A stretch of DNA of 5,224 nucleotides from contig JAAZEW010000259.1 of NCBI GenBank assembly GCA_012512055.1, forward strand, positions 1 to 5,224. Reading direction: 5' to 3'. Below are positions 1 through 5,100 of this stretch, one piece after another (the stretch's first letter is position 1; each line of letters starts with the position of its first letter). The notes under the pieces were generated by a model. That model was not told where the DNA came from and did no database searches. It was given only the letters and a program-made list of their open reading frames with translations. The DNA comes from Bacillota bacterium (lineage in GTDB: Bacteria > Bacillota_G > SHA-98 > UBA4971). Made by a program: the position numbers and the translations under genes.

Positions 1-40
1 ACGATAAGCGGTAGTCACAGCACCGGCATTCTCCACACAA

Positions 41-223
41 TTACGGTGTAGTATCGCCAGCTCCGTCCAATTCACCCTTCACCCTCGTGAATATACCCCC
101 TAAACCTTCTCCGAGCTGCGTTAACACAACTATCACCGCTATAGCAATCAAAGCTATGATCAATCCGTACTCTACCATTCCTTGTCCATCTTCCTCATAA
201 AAAAGTCTCTTCAGCATTGTCAT
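41..223 (-). CDS. flp: Flp-family type IVb (Tad) major pilin precursor
   Basis: Small prepilin of 60 residues, the subunit of a Flp/Tad pilus used for surface attachment. A basic leader (residues 1-13, with KR at 5-6 and EED at 10-12) precedes a class III prepilin site: Gly13, then QGMVEY, which fits the G/XXXXEY motif with Glu at +5 and Tyr at +6. A TadV/CpaA-type peptidase would cut after Gly13 and leave a 47-residue mature pilin. A hydrophobic helix spans about residues 16-37 (IIALIAIAVIVV core), followed by a short polar tail; length and layout are typical of Flp pilins. The start may be ATG at 223 or the in-frame ATG at 217, since the Shine-Dalgarno lies 4 bases before the first and 10 before the second. 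The gene is the first after a c-di-GMP riboswitch leader. Only 40 bases follow the stop, so partner tad/cpa genes are not visible. The family call is firm; the gene's role in this organism is inferred. Confidence 0.93.
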   Translation of the reverse strand: MTMLKRLFYEEDGQGMVEYGLIIALIAIAVIVVLTQLGEGLGGIFTRVKGELDGAGDTTP

Positions 224-226
224 AAC

Positions 227-234
227 ACCTCCTT
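227..234 (-). promoter_or_regulatory. Shine-Dalgarno of the pilin gene
   Basis: AAGGAGGT is a near-perfect anti-16S match. GGAGG ends 4 bases before the ATG at 223 and 10 bases before the second in-frame ATG at 217. Neither spacing is ideal, so the start is ambiguous by two residues. This does not affect the mature pilin. Confidence 0.85.
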
Positions 235-376
235 CCTCAAGGGCGTGCCCGACGACCGCTGAGAGACTTTTGGCTTCAGCCTAAGAATCCAGTATTATGC
301 AGGGTTAGGCAAGACCGCGCAATCCATGGTTGGCTGAACCCAAAATCCCGGTGCGGCCCGCCGAAGAGACTCCTCT
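235..376 (-). other. Distal part of the pilin 5' leader
   Basis: This stretch lies between the intrinsic terminator and the pilin Shine-Dalgarno. I see no open frame with a ribosome binding site. It holds the 3' arm (360-369) of a 10-bp inverted repeat, a weak promoter-like pair (294-322), and a possible 7-bp long-range pairing between complementary segments at 332-338 and 275-281. No second aptamer is recognisable. Confidence 0.5.
294..322 (-). promoter_or_regulatory. Possible promoter downstream of the riboswitch (weak)
   Basis: On the minus strand, TTGCGC (322-317) is separated by 17 bases from CATAAT (299-294), a 5/6 match to the -10 consensus. The -35 matches only its TTG. If active, it would start transcripts after the terminator and bypass c-di-GMP control. 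It is a pattern match only and could be chance. Confidence 0.25.
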
Positions 377-442
377 AAAAAGAAACCTGCTCACGGCGTT
401 GCCATATGAGCAGGTACCAAAAGACGGTCCCTTCTCTTCGGC
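360..442 (-). repeat. 10-bp inverted repeat bracketing the terminator
   Basis: In the transcript, GCCGAAGAGA (442-433) is perfectly complementary to TCTCTTCGGC (369-360). The upstream arm overlaps the 3' end of the c-di-GMP aptamer, including the conserved GCC and the strand that closes P1. The two arms enclose the intrinsic terminator hairpin. The downstream arm exists only in RNA that has read past the terminator, so the pairing could dismantle the aptamer after read-through. The complementarity is visible directly; its function is inferred. Confidence 0.7.
377..415 (-). terminator. Intrinsic terminator of the c-di-GMP riboswitch
   Basis: Minus-strand ACCTGCTCA (415-407) pairs perfectly over 9 bp with TGAGCAGGT (393-385), followed directly by a T-rich tract TTCTTTTT (384-377). 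The 13-base loop contains GGCAAC (403-398), which is complementary to the aptamer's GUUGCC (445-440). The hairpin lies 17 bases after the aptamer and 154 bases before the pilin start, so control is expected at the level of transcription termination. Confidence 0.85.
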
Positions 443-535
443 AACCCGGCTATCATAGCCAGAACCCCTCCTGGCTTTAGACCCGTGGCTTTGCGTCCCC
501 GCCTTTCGACGAGTTTGCCTTTATCGGGAGAAACC
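430..535 (-). ncRNA. Cyclic di-GMP class I (GEMM-I) riboswitch aptamer
   Basis: This RNA binds the second messenger c-di-GMP and here precedes a pilin gene. In order: a closing stem TTCTC (532-528) with GAGAA (436-432); the conserved GGCAAAC (519-513); a 6-bp hairpin 513-508/503-498 capped by a GAAA tetraloop (507-504); the hallmark linker GACGCAAAGCC (497-487); CUAAAG (480-475); a perfect 6-bp hairpin AGCCAG (476-471) with CTGGCT (462-457); UAUGAUAGCC, which with CUAAAG resembles an 11-nt tetraloop receptor; and the 3' element GGGUUGCC (447-440). Compared from memory with Vibrio cholerae Vc2, the ligand-contacting G20, A47 and C92 correspond to G518, A491 and C441. G rather than A at the G20 position favours c-di-GMP over cGAMP. 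A terminator follows, so this is a complete switch. The sign of the response is not certain. Confidence 0.95.
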
Positions 536-608
536 GATGTTTACTTCGAAGGACTCTACTCCTTCTCGATATGATGCTAACATACATGGAAAGAGTTTAC
601 TATTAGAC
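536..608 (-). other. Spacer between regulator stop and riboswitch
   Basis: It contains a perfect 6-bp hairpin (565-560 with 553-548, loop of 6) lying 12 bases upstream of the aptamer. It has no U-tract and so is not an obvious terminator for the regulator gene. A weak extended -10-like element, TGTTAGCAT (582-574), lacks a convincing -35. The promoter for the riboswitch transcript is therefore unresolved: it may be weak, may use another sigma factor, or transcription may arrive from the upstream operon. Confidence 0.4.
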
Positions 609-1448
609 TTAAGACTTATTTTTACTGGGCCTTTGGTTATAGGCCTTTAAGCCTGCCTCAGTGAGAAGCCCTCTTCTAACTGCCCATACGGCAGCCTCCG
701 TCCTTCCTGACATTCCTAACTTGCGAAGAATGCTACTAATGTGGTTCTTAACAGTCTTCTCACTTATTAGTAGCCTGCCTGCAATAGCTCGATTAGATTT
801 GCCGTTGGCAACTAACGCAAGCACTTCCATCTCCCTGTCAGTAAGCTTCTCTCTTCCGTCCCATCTCATGGAGGCTGATTTGATGCCCTCGGGTGACTCA
901 TCGCCCACCAGGGCCTCATCCTCATCCTCATCCCCATCCTCTGACCCATCGGCATGCAGAGCAGTCTCACCCGTGGTCACTGCAAATCCCTGGACCCGTA
1001 AAAGCTCCTCGACAAGGACCTTCGCCACTCCGGATGACACTGCAGGCTTCCCTGAAACCACTGCCTTCACAACGTGATTCAACTCTTCCCCGGCAGCCAT
1101 GCGGTCAATACACCCTACAGCTCCGGACAGAAACACTTTTAAGATATGCTTCAATGTCTCACGCGTGCCGTCCACCTCTGTAATTGTCAGGACTGCGCTG
1201 TGTTTCGCAAGACTGGATATGGCTTCCCATGTTTTGAGATGGTGTCCCGAGAGGCCGAGAATCACTACTTGAGGTTGCCTCTCTCGCGCGAGGGCTATTG
1301 CACGCTCCAAAGTCTCTGCTTCGCCTACAATATCAAAGCCTTCTTGGCCCTCAATGTTCTGCCTGATGCCGGATCTGAAAAGCGGACTCGCATCTGCTAT
1401 CAGGATACTGATCTGTCCATACTCGTCGCCCAGCCCGCAAATGGTCAA
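609..1448 (-). CDS. LuxR/NarL-type response regulator with degenerate receiver
   Basis: DegU-like DNA-binding regulator of 279 residues. A receiver-like domain covers about residues 12-131 (ILIADASPLFRSGIR, VVGEAE-like, VVILGLS, GAVGCIDRMAAGEEL). A linker (about 150-198) includes a strongly acidic run at 168-188. A LuxR helix-turn-helix covers about 201-262 (LTDREMEVLALVANGKSN, then ISEKTVKNHISSILRKL) and is well conserved. Key receiver residues are altered: Asp19 is kept, but the next acidic position is Ala20, the phospho-acceptor position is Gly65 and the conserved Lys is Arg116. Aspartate phosphorylation therefore looks impossible, and activity may be constitutive or set by partner binding. 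The start is TTG, supported by AAGGGGTGA (1463-1455) with 6 bases of spacing and no in-frame alternative nearby. It lies 21 bases after the kinase stop, in the same operon. Its targets are unknown; the adjacent pilin operon is a natural candidate. Confidence 0.9.
   Translation of the reverse strand: MTICGLGDEYGQISILIADASPLFRSGIRQNIEGQEGFDIVGEAETLERAIALARERQPQVVILGLSGHHLKTWEAISSLAKHSAVLTITEVDGTRETLKHILKVFLSGAVGCIDRMAAGEELNHVVKAVVSGKPAVSSGVAKVLVEELLRVQGFAVTTGETALHADGSEDGDEDEDEALVGDESPEGIKSASMRWDGREKLTDREMEVLALVANGKSNRAIAGRLLISEKTVKNHISSILRKLGMSGRTEAAVWAVRRGLLTEAGLKAYNQRPSKNKS
915..938 (-). repeat. In-frame hexanucleotide repeat encoding Asp-Glu
   Basis: CTCATC occurs three times in tandem (915-932) and is followed by CCCATC (933-938). 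On the coding strand this is (GATGAG)3 preceded by GATGGG. It encodes the acidic run DGDEDEDE in the linker between the receiver and DNA-binding domains. A 6-bp unit changes length without shifting the frame. Confidence 0.8.
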
Positions 1449-1469
1449 GATTGTTCACCCCTTAAGACC

Positions 1470-2159
1470 CTAGTTGCTCCGGCGTGCGACAGGAATCCTT
1501 ACAGTGATCCTAGTGCCTTCCCCCGGAGCTGTATCTACATCCAAGGACCCGCCGAAAAGCTTCGCCCGTTCCCTCATGCCGGACAGCCCGAATTTGTCTG
1601 ACTGCCCCCAATTTCGTGACGCCCGGGTGGGATCAAACCCCTTGCCGTCATCTTCAATGCTGACACCTACCGCGTCAGGGCCATAACCCAGGGTCACCAC
1701 TACTCTGGAAGCTAAAGCATGCTTTCTGGCATTATGTAAAGCCTCCTGCACAATACGGAAAAGGGCCACCTCTACAATAGGATCAATCCTTGTCTCAACA
1801 CCGAGCACCTTCATATCCACGGGAAGGTCGTGTCTTGCGGTAAAGTCATCCGTGTACCGCCTGAGCGCAGGAGCAAGCCCAAGGTCGTCCAGCATCATGG
1901 GGCGCAAGTCGAATATTATCCTTCTGAGATCCTTGAGGCTGTCATTGATAATCCTTCGCAGATCCTTCATTTCTGAAGCAGCAGCCGACGGATCCCTGTC
2001 CAACAGCTTTTCAACGATTTCCACCTGGAGGACGGCGTTAGCCATCATCTGGGCGGGGCCGTCATGGATATCCCTTGCCACCCGACGCCTCTCTTCCTCC
2101 TGGGCTTTTATTATCCTCTCTACCACATCGTCGTCCTTCTTGCGTGCAGAGTAGAACAA
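1470..2159 (-). CDS. DegS-like sensor histidine kinase, cytoplasmic core only
   Basis: HisKA_3/HATPase_c kinase of 229 residues that would autophosphorylate and donate phosphate to a NarL-type regulator. The H-box reads ERRRVARDIHDGPAQ with phospho-acceptor His32. DLRPMMLDDLGL (84-95) is the conserved segment that follows the dimerisation helices. The ATP-binding domain has an N-box, IVQEALHNARKHA (136-148, Asn143), a G1 box, EDDGKGFD (169-176), a G2 box, GLSGMRERAKLFGG (191-204), and a closing GEGTRITVRIP (213-223). The catalytic parts look intact. There is no transmembrane segment, and only about 20 residues precede the H-box, far fewer than in Bacillus DegS, so signals must come from partners. 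The start is TTG, the only in-frame start before a stop at 2198-2196, with GGAGAGG (2176-2170) 10 bases upstream. It lies 54 bases after the oxidoreductase stop and 21 before the regulator. Confidence 0.92.
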   Translation of the reverse strand: MFYSARKKDDDVVERIIKAQEEERRRVARDIHDGPAQMMANAVLQVEIVEKLLDRDPSAAASEMKDLRRIINDSLKDLRRIIFDLRPMMLDDLGLAPALRRYTDDFTARHDLPVDMKVLGVETRIDPIVEVALFRIVQEALHNARKHALASRVVVTLGYGPDAVGVSIEDDGKGFDPTRASRNWGQSDKFGLSGMRERAKLFGGSLDVDTAPGEGTRITVRIPVARRSN

Positions 2160-2213
2160 ATCATCATATCCTCTCCGACTTCTGCTGCACCCACCTTAAC
2201 CCCGGCAACAGCG

Positions 2214-3383
2214 TCAAAAACCTAAGCCCTTCCAGAACAGCCGGGCTTTAGCCATGAAACTCTCCCTTGCAGCAAAAGCCGCTGCTGCGCCGGTCTCTAT
2301 GGGGACGTATTCTCCCCTTCTGCCCAGTGATTCCTCTGTCTTCTCAAGAACGTGCACTACCCTCGCGCCACTGGCTGCATCAGTCAGAGGGCGTTTGCCT
2401 TCTCCGATACACTCGAGAAAATGAAGACACTCATTACGAAGAGGCTCGCTCATCTTAAGCTTTGGAATATAGACATCGCCATATGTAAACGTGTATTGAA
2501 ACTCGGAGAAACCGTTGAGAGCATCTGAACCGTTGGCTGCATCTCCCCCGTTTTCCATGCCGTTCCCCGGAACTTTCGAGTTTCCGCGTCTTTTCATCAG
2601 ATCTCGCTTGGAGTTCACGCCCTTACTGTACACCTTAACCTTCTCCAGGGCTTCTCCGTCGTCAAACACGATCATCTTCTTTTCCCCGATGATCGTGGTC
2701 CTGCTTGCCTTACACGGGTCCAGCCAACTAACGTGGATATTCGCGATTATGCCGGACGCAAAGCGCACTGTGATAAACACTACATCCTCCAGGCCGTCAT
2801 TAACGAAAGCCTGCCCTGTTGCAGCCACGCTCACCGGCTCTTCGTCAAGAAGGTAGAGCAAGGTGGCGATGTCGTGAGGCGCTTTGTCCCATAAGACACT
2901 GACGTCTTCTCTTACGGTGCCAAGGCTTGTCCGCGTGGAATGCAGATAAAAGATCCTCCCGAGTTCACCTGATCGGATATACTTCTTCACCAGACGCATG
3001 CCGGGATGGTAATCCATTATGTGGCCCACCATGAGGACCCGGCCTGTTTTTTCAGCAATATCCACAAGCTGATAGCCCTCTTCGGACGAGAGCGTAAAGG
3101 GTTTTTCTACAAGGACGTGCTTTCCTCGGAGTAAACATGCACGGGCAATACCGTAATGATTGCCCGGAGGTGTGGCGATCACTACTGCGTCTATCTTAGG
3201 ATCAGAAGCAATATCCCGATAGTTCTTGGTTAACTTAACCAACGGATATCTCTCACGAACAGCAAGAAGTGTCTTATGGTCTATGTCGCAACAAGTCACG
3301 AGCCTGGCGCCGGGAATTTGGGCAAAATGCCGAATATAGTTCCTTCCCCAGTTGCCACACCCGATAATTCCAATATTTATCAC
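2214..3383 (-). CDS. Gfo/Idh/MocA-family NAD(P)-dependent oxidoreductase
   Basis: Dehydrogenase of 389 residues that probably acts on a sugar or nucleotide sugar. An N-terminal Rossmann fold opens with IGIIGCGNWG (4-13, GxGxxG type). VIATPPGNHYGIA (68-80) and the family hallmark VEKPF (92-96) follow, then GHIMDYHPG (120-128). APHDI (168-172) carries the His of the catalytic Lys94/His170 pair. The pattern, including SGELGRI and the segment before APHDI, recalls WlbA-like UDP-sugar 3-dehydrogenases of polysaccharide synthesis, but the substrate cannot be fixed. Residues about 258-297 are a low-complexity Asn/Gly-rich insert in the C-terminal domain, and residues about 364-389 form an Ala-rich tail ending in FWKGLGF. 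The start is GTG at 3383; GGAGG lies 11 bases upstream, with an intervening two-codon reading frame. It is first in the run leading to the kinase and regulator, downstream of a sigma-H-like promoter. A sugar-modifying enzyme beside a pilus locus suggests surface glycan or pilin modification; this is inference. Confidence 0.9.
   Translation of the reverse strand: MINIGIIGCGNWGRNYIRHFAQIPGARLVTCCDIDHKTLLAVRERYPLVKLTKNYRDIASDPKIDAVVIATPPGNHYGIARACLLRGKHVLVEKPFTLSSEEGYQLVDIAEKTGRVLMVGHIMDYHPGMRLVKKYIRSGELGRIFYLHSTRTSLGTVREDVSVLWDKAPHDIATLLYLLDEEPVSVAATGQAFVNDGLEDVVFITVRFASGIIANIHVSWLDPCKASRTTIIGEKKMIVFDDGEALEKVKVYSKGVNSKRDLMKRRGNSKVPGNGMENGGDAANGSDALNGFSEFQYTFTYGDVYIPKLKMSEPLRNECLHFLECIGEGKRPLTDAASGARVVHVLEKTEESLGRRGEYVPIETGAAAAFAARESFMAKARLFWKGLGF
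2511..2544 (-). repeat. 18-bp period repeat in oxidoreductase insert
   Basis: Two copies of a pattern ACCGTT-N4-GCATCT occur (plus-strand reading; 2511-2526 and 2529-2544), exactly 18 bases apart. In the protein they give hexapeptide repeats, with Asn-Gly at residues 278, 284 and 290 (units NGGDAA and NGSDAL, then NGFSEF). This suggests tandem duplication within a surface loop. Confidence 0.65.
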
Positions 3384-3401
3384 TTCATCTATGTCCTCCT
3401 C
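3380..3401 (-). promoter_or_regulatory. RBS with two-codon ORF overlapping the GTG start
   Basis: GAGGAGG (3401-3395) stands 6 bases before an ATG (3388-3386) that reads ATG AAG TGA and stops at 3380. The oxidoreductase GTG (3383-3381) is out of frame with it and overlaps its last bases (GTGA), 11 bases from GGAGG. The best-placed initiator therefore makes a Met-Lys minigene, and the GTG may be reached by stop-restart coupling. The geometry is visible; the function is inferred. Confidence 0.45.
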
Positions 3402-3470
3402 GATGCCAGGCCCCAGGATTAAAAGGAAATCCGGCTGACTCCCATGTAGATGCTGCGGTAGTCAAGTCAG

Positions 3471-3483
3471 AGTTTACCAAACT
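3471..3483. promoter_or_regulatory. Short palindrome downstream of the sigma-H-like promoter
   Basis: AGTTT-acc-AAACT is a perfect 5-bp inverted repeat with a 3-base centre. It lies 14-26 bases past the -10 of the predicted promoter, where an operator could block transcription. It is short enough to be chance. Confidence 0.3.
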
Positions 3484-3496
3484 ACGCCTAATGCTA

Positions 3497-3523
3497 TTTC
3501 TACATGAAATTTGCGATTCCTCT
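3497..3523 (-). promoter_or_regulatory. Sigma-H-like promoter before the oxidoreductase-kinase-regulator operon
   Basis: The minus strand reads AGAGGAATC (3523-3515), 11 bases, then GTAGAAA (3503-3497). Against the Bacillus SigH consensus RNAGGAWWW-N11/12-RNNGAAT this is one mismatch in the -35 and one in the -10, with an allowed spacer. Transcription would start near 3490, about 107 bases before the oxidoreductase start. SigH controls early stationary-phase and sporulation genes in Firmicutes. No clear terminator separates metK from this promoter, so read-through from metK may add to expression. Confidence 0.5.
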
Positions 3524-3599
3524 TTCTATTATGTCCTCGCGTGACTCGAAACCTGTCGAACCAGGGATTCATGGCGCAAGACTCATCGATTCCCGAAAT

Positions 3600-4850
3600 C
3601 TAGAAAGCATCGTTTCTAAGAGCATCCACTCTGTCCAGTTTCTCCCAGGGGACATCTTCTTCAGACAAGTCAGCCCGGCCAAAATGGCCGTAAGCAGCCA
3701 ACGGACTGTATATTGGACGTTCAAGTCGGAAATGGTCGATAATAGCCGCAGGCCTTAGATCGAAATGCTTCTTGATGAGTCTCAGTATTTCCTCATCATC
3801 GATTTGTCCCGTCCCAAAGGTTTCTACGCCGACGGATATGGGCTGCGCCCTTCCAATGACGTACGACGCCTGAACCTCACACTTATCTGCAATACCTGCA
3901 GCCACCAGGTTCTTTGCTACCCACCTCAGGGCATAGGCGGCAGTTCTGTCCACCTTGGTAGGATCCTTGCCTGAAAAAGACCCGCCACCGTGACGGGCAG
4001 CGCCGCCGTAAGTATCCACAATAATCTTACGCCCGGTCAGGCCTGAATCGCCTTGCGGCCCTCCAATCACAAATCTTCCGGTGGGGTTCACGAAGATATT
4101 TGTCCCGTCGTCCATGAAATGTGCAGGAATGACCGGACGGATCACATGGTTTACCATATCCTCCATGAGTGTTTCGTACTCAACGTCAGGATCATGCTGG
4201 GCTGCTATTACCACCCCTTCTATCCTTTTGGGGACATCACCGTCGTATTCAACGGTCACCAAAGATTTGCCGTCAGGCCTCAAATACCCCAGCGTTCCGT
4301 CTTTACGGACATCTGCAAGCCTTTTGACAAGCTTGTGGGCAATTACTATCGGCATTGGCATGAGCTCAGGAGTCTCGCGCGTGGCAAAACCATACATAAG
4401 GCCCTGGTCACCCGCGCCCAGCCAACTGAATCCCGAGTCATTGACCTGGCCGGCAGCCTCAAGCTGCCGTGCCTCAAGGGACTTGTTGACACCCTGAGCA
4501 ATATCGCCTGACTGTCCGTTTATGGAAGTGATTACCCCGCATGTCTCTGCGTCAAACCCGTACTTCGCCCTCGAATACCCAATATCCAGCACTGTCTCGC
4601 GGACAATATCAGAGACTCTGGCGATAGTATGCCAGCACGGAGTGGATATCTCACCCATCACCATGACAAGGCCTGTGGTTACCGCAACCTCGCAAGCGAC
4701 TCGAGCACCGGGGTCCTCCTGCAAAATAGAATCGAGTATCGCGTCTGCTATTTTGTCGCAGAGTTTATCCGGATGACCTTCAGTAACTGATTCTGAGGTC
4801 ACCAGCGGCCTGTACTTGACCTGATTCTTCTTTTCCGGTCGTTTCTCCAC
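3600..4850 (-). CDS. metK: S-adenosylmethionine synthetase (methionine adenosyltransferase)
   Basis: Cytosolic enzyme that makes S-adenosylmethionine, phosphate and diphosphate from methionine and ATP; it supplies methyl groups and the SAM sensed by its own leader. The protein of 416 residues carries the family signatures: [20 protein letters not shown] (17-36) with the ATP-site [16 protein letters not shown] (145-156, signature 1), [21 protein letters not shown] (255-275) and [19 protein letters not shown] (288-306, phosphate loop and signature 2). It is slightly longer than the usual 385-400 residues, partly through a 12-residue charged N-terminal extension before YRPLVTSES. The start is GTG, chosen because AGGAGG (4864-4859) lies 8 bases upstream; a nearby ATG at 4855 is out of frame. 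It is preceded by a SAM-I riboswitch and stands alone as a unit, 216 bases before the oxidoreductase. Confidence 0.98.
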   Translation of the reverse strand: MEKRPEKKNQVKYRPLVTSESVTEGHPDKLCDKIADAILDSILQEDPGARVACEVAVTTGLVMVMGEISTPCWHTIARVSDIVRETVLDIGYSRAKYGFDAETCGVITSINGQSGDIAQGVNKSLEARQLEAAGQVNDSGFSWLGAGDQGLMYGFATRETPELMPMPIVIAHKLVKRLADVRKDGTLGYLRPDGKSLVTVEYDGDVPKRIEGVVIAAQHDPDVEYETLMEDMVNHVIRPVIPAHFMDDGTNIFVNPTGRFVIGGPQGDSGLTGRKIIVDTYGGAARHGGGSFSGKDPTKVDRTAAYALRWVAKNLVAAGIADKCEVQASYVIGRAQPISVGVETFGTGQIDDEEILRLIKKHFDLRPAAIIDHFRLERPIYSPLAAYGHFGRADLSEEDVPWEKLDRVDALRNDAF

Positions 4851-4858
4851 AGCATGAG

Positions 4859-4864
4859 CCTCCT
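4859..4864 (-). promoter_or_regulatory. Shine-Dalgarno fixing the GTG start of metK
   Basis: A perfect AGGAGG with an 8-base spacer to GTG at 4850. It decides between this start and the out-of-frame ATG at 4855-4853, which is only 3 bases from the Shine-Dalgarno. Confidence 0.9.
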
Positions 4865-4881
4865 CTTCTCCAAGGATACAT

Positions 4882-4910
4882 AAAAAGCCTCTCCCGTGTC
4901 GGGAAGAGGC
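4882..4910 (-). terminator. Intrinsic terminator of the metK SAM riboswitch
   Basis: GCCTCTTCCCG (4910-4900) pairs with CGGGAGAGGC (4896-4887) as 10 bp with one bulged base and a 3-base loop, followed by TTTTT (4886-4882). Its 5' arm (CTCT and TCCC) can instead pair with AGAG and GGGA around the aptamer's 3' strand (4927-4918). That gives the expected antiterminator when SAM is absent. Confidence 0.93.
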
Positions 4911-4917
4911 AATCCGT

Positions 4918-5030
4918 CTCTCATCTCCCAGAACGGAAGTTCTGCAGGACTTGGCACCGTGCAGATTGACAAAGCGTCCGCCGGTTGCCGGGTTTCATCG
5001 GGCCTGCCCCTCCACCACTCTTGATAAGAG
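4918..5030 (-). ncRNA. SAM-I (S-box) riboswitch aptamer
   Basis: S-box aptamer that binds S-adenosylmethionine. P1 pairs CTCTT (5030-5026) with GAGAG (4922-4918). The conserved UAUCAAGAG, GUGGAGGG, CCCGAUGAAACCCGGCAACC, GGUGCCAAGUCCUGC and GGGAGAUGAGAG elements appear in the expected order. P4 is a perfect 6-bp stem (4944-4939 with 4934-4929) with a UUCC loop. By the established mechanism, bound SAM stabilises P1, frees the terminator and shuts off metK, giving product feedback. Confidence 0.98.
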
Positions 5031-5069
5031 CTGTCCTTATAGTATTCATCTTTCTGGAATGCTGTTGAT

Positions 5070-5098
5070 ATTATACTACCCAGCTAATGGGAACGCAA
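5070..5098 (-). promoter_or_regulatory. Predicted vegetative promoter of the metK leader
   Basis: TTGCGT (5098-5093), a 17-base spacer, then a perfect TATAAT (5075-5070). The predicted start near 5063 leaves about 33 bases before the SAM aptamer. The -35 is weak (TTG only), but the -10 and spacing are ideal and the position suits the riboswitch. Confidence 0.7.
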
Positions 5099-5100
5099 CC

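Noticed and set aside
1..18. GTG at 18 as the start of the next tad gene
   Set aside because: Only six codons are visible and the nearest GGAG (34-31) is 12 bases away. This is too little to support a gene call.
430..535. cGAMP-specific (GEMM-Ib) variant riboswitch
   Set aside because: The position equivalent to Vc2 G20 appears to be G518, whereas the cGAMP-preferring variants carry A. The assignment is by eye, so binding tests would settle it.
548..565. Hairpin as a terminator for the response regulator operon
   Set aside because: The 6-bp stem is perfect, but no U-tract follows it on the minus strand.
893..1183. Plus-strand ORF of 96 aa rich in Pro-His repeats
   Set aside because: It is the antisense shadow of the regulator gene. 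The Pro-His run simply reflects the GATGAG hexamer repeat read on the other strand.
1146..1601. Plus-strand ORF of 151 aa
   Set aside because: It lies opposite the conserved kinase and regulator frames, spans their junction, and shows no recognisable domain.
3435..3470. Inverted repeat CTGACT...AGTCAG
   Set aside because: Only 6 bp with a 24-base loop and no U-tract; compatible with chance.
4053..4511. Plus-strand ORFs of 152 and 138 aa
   Set aside because: Both overlap the strongly conserved metK coding sequence on the opposite strand and resemble no known family.
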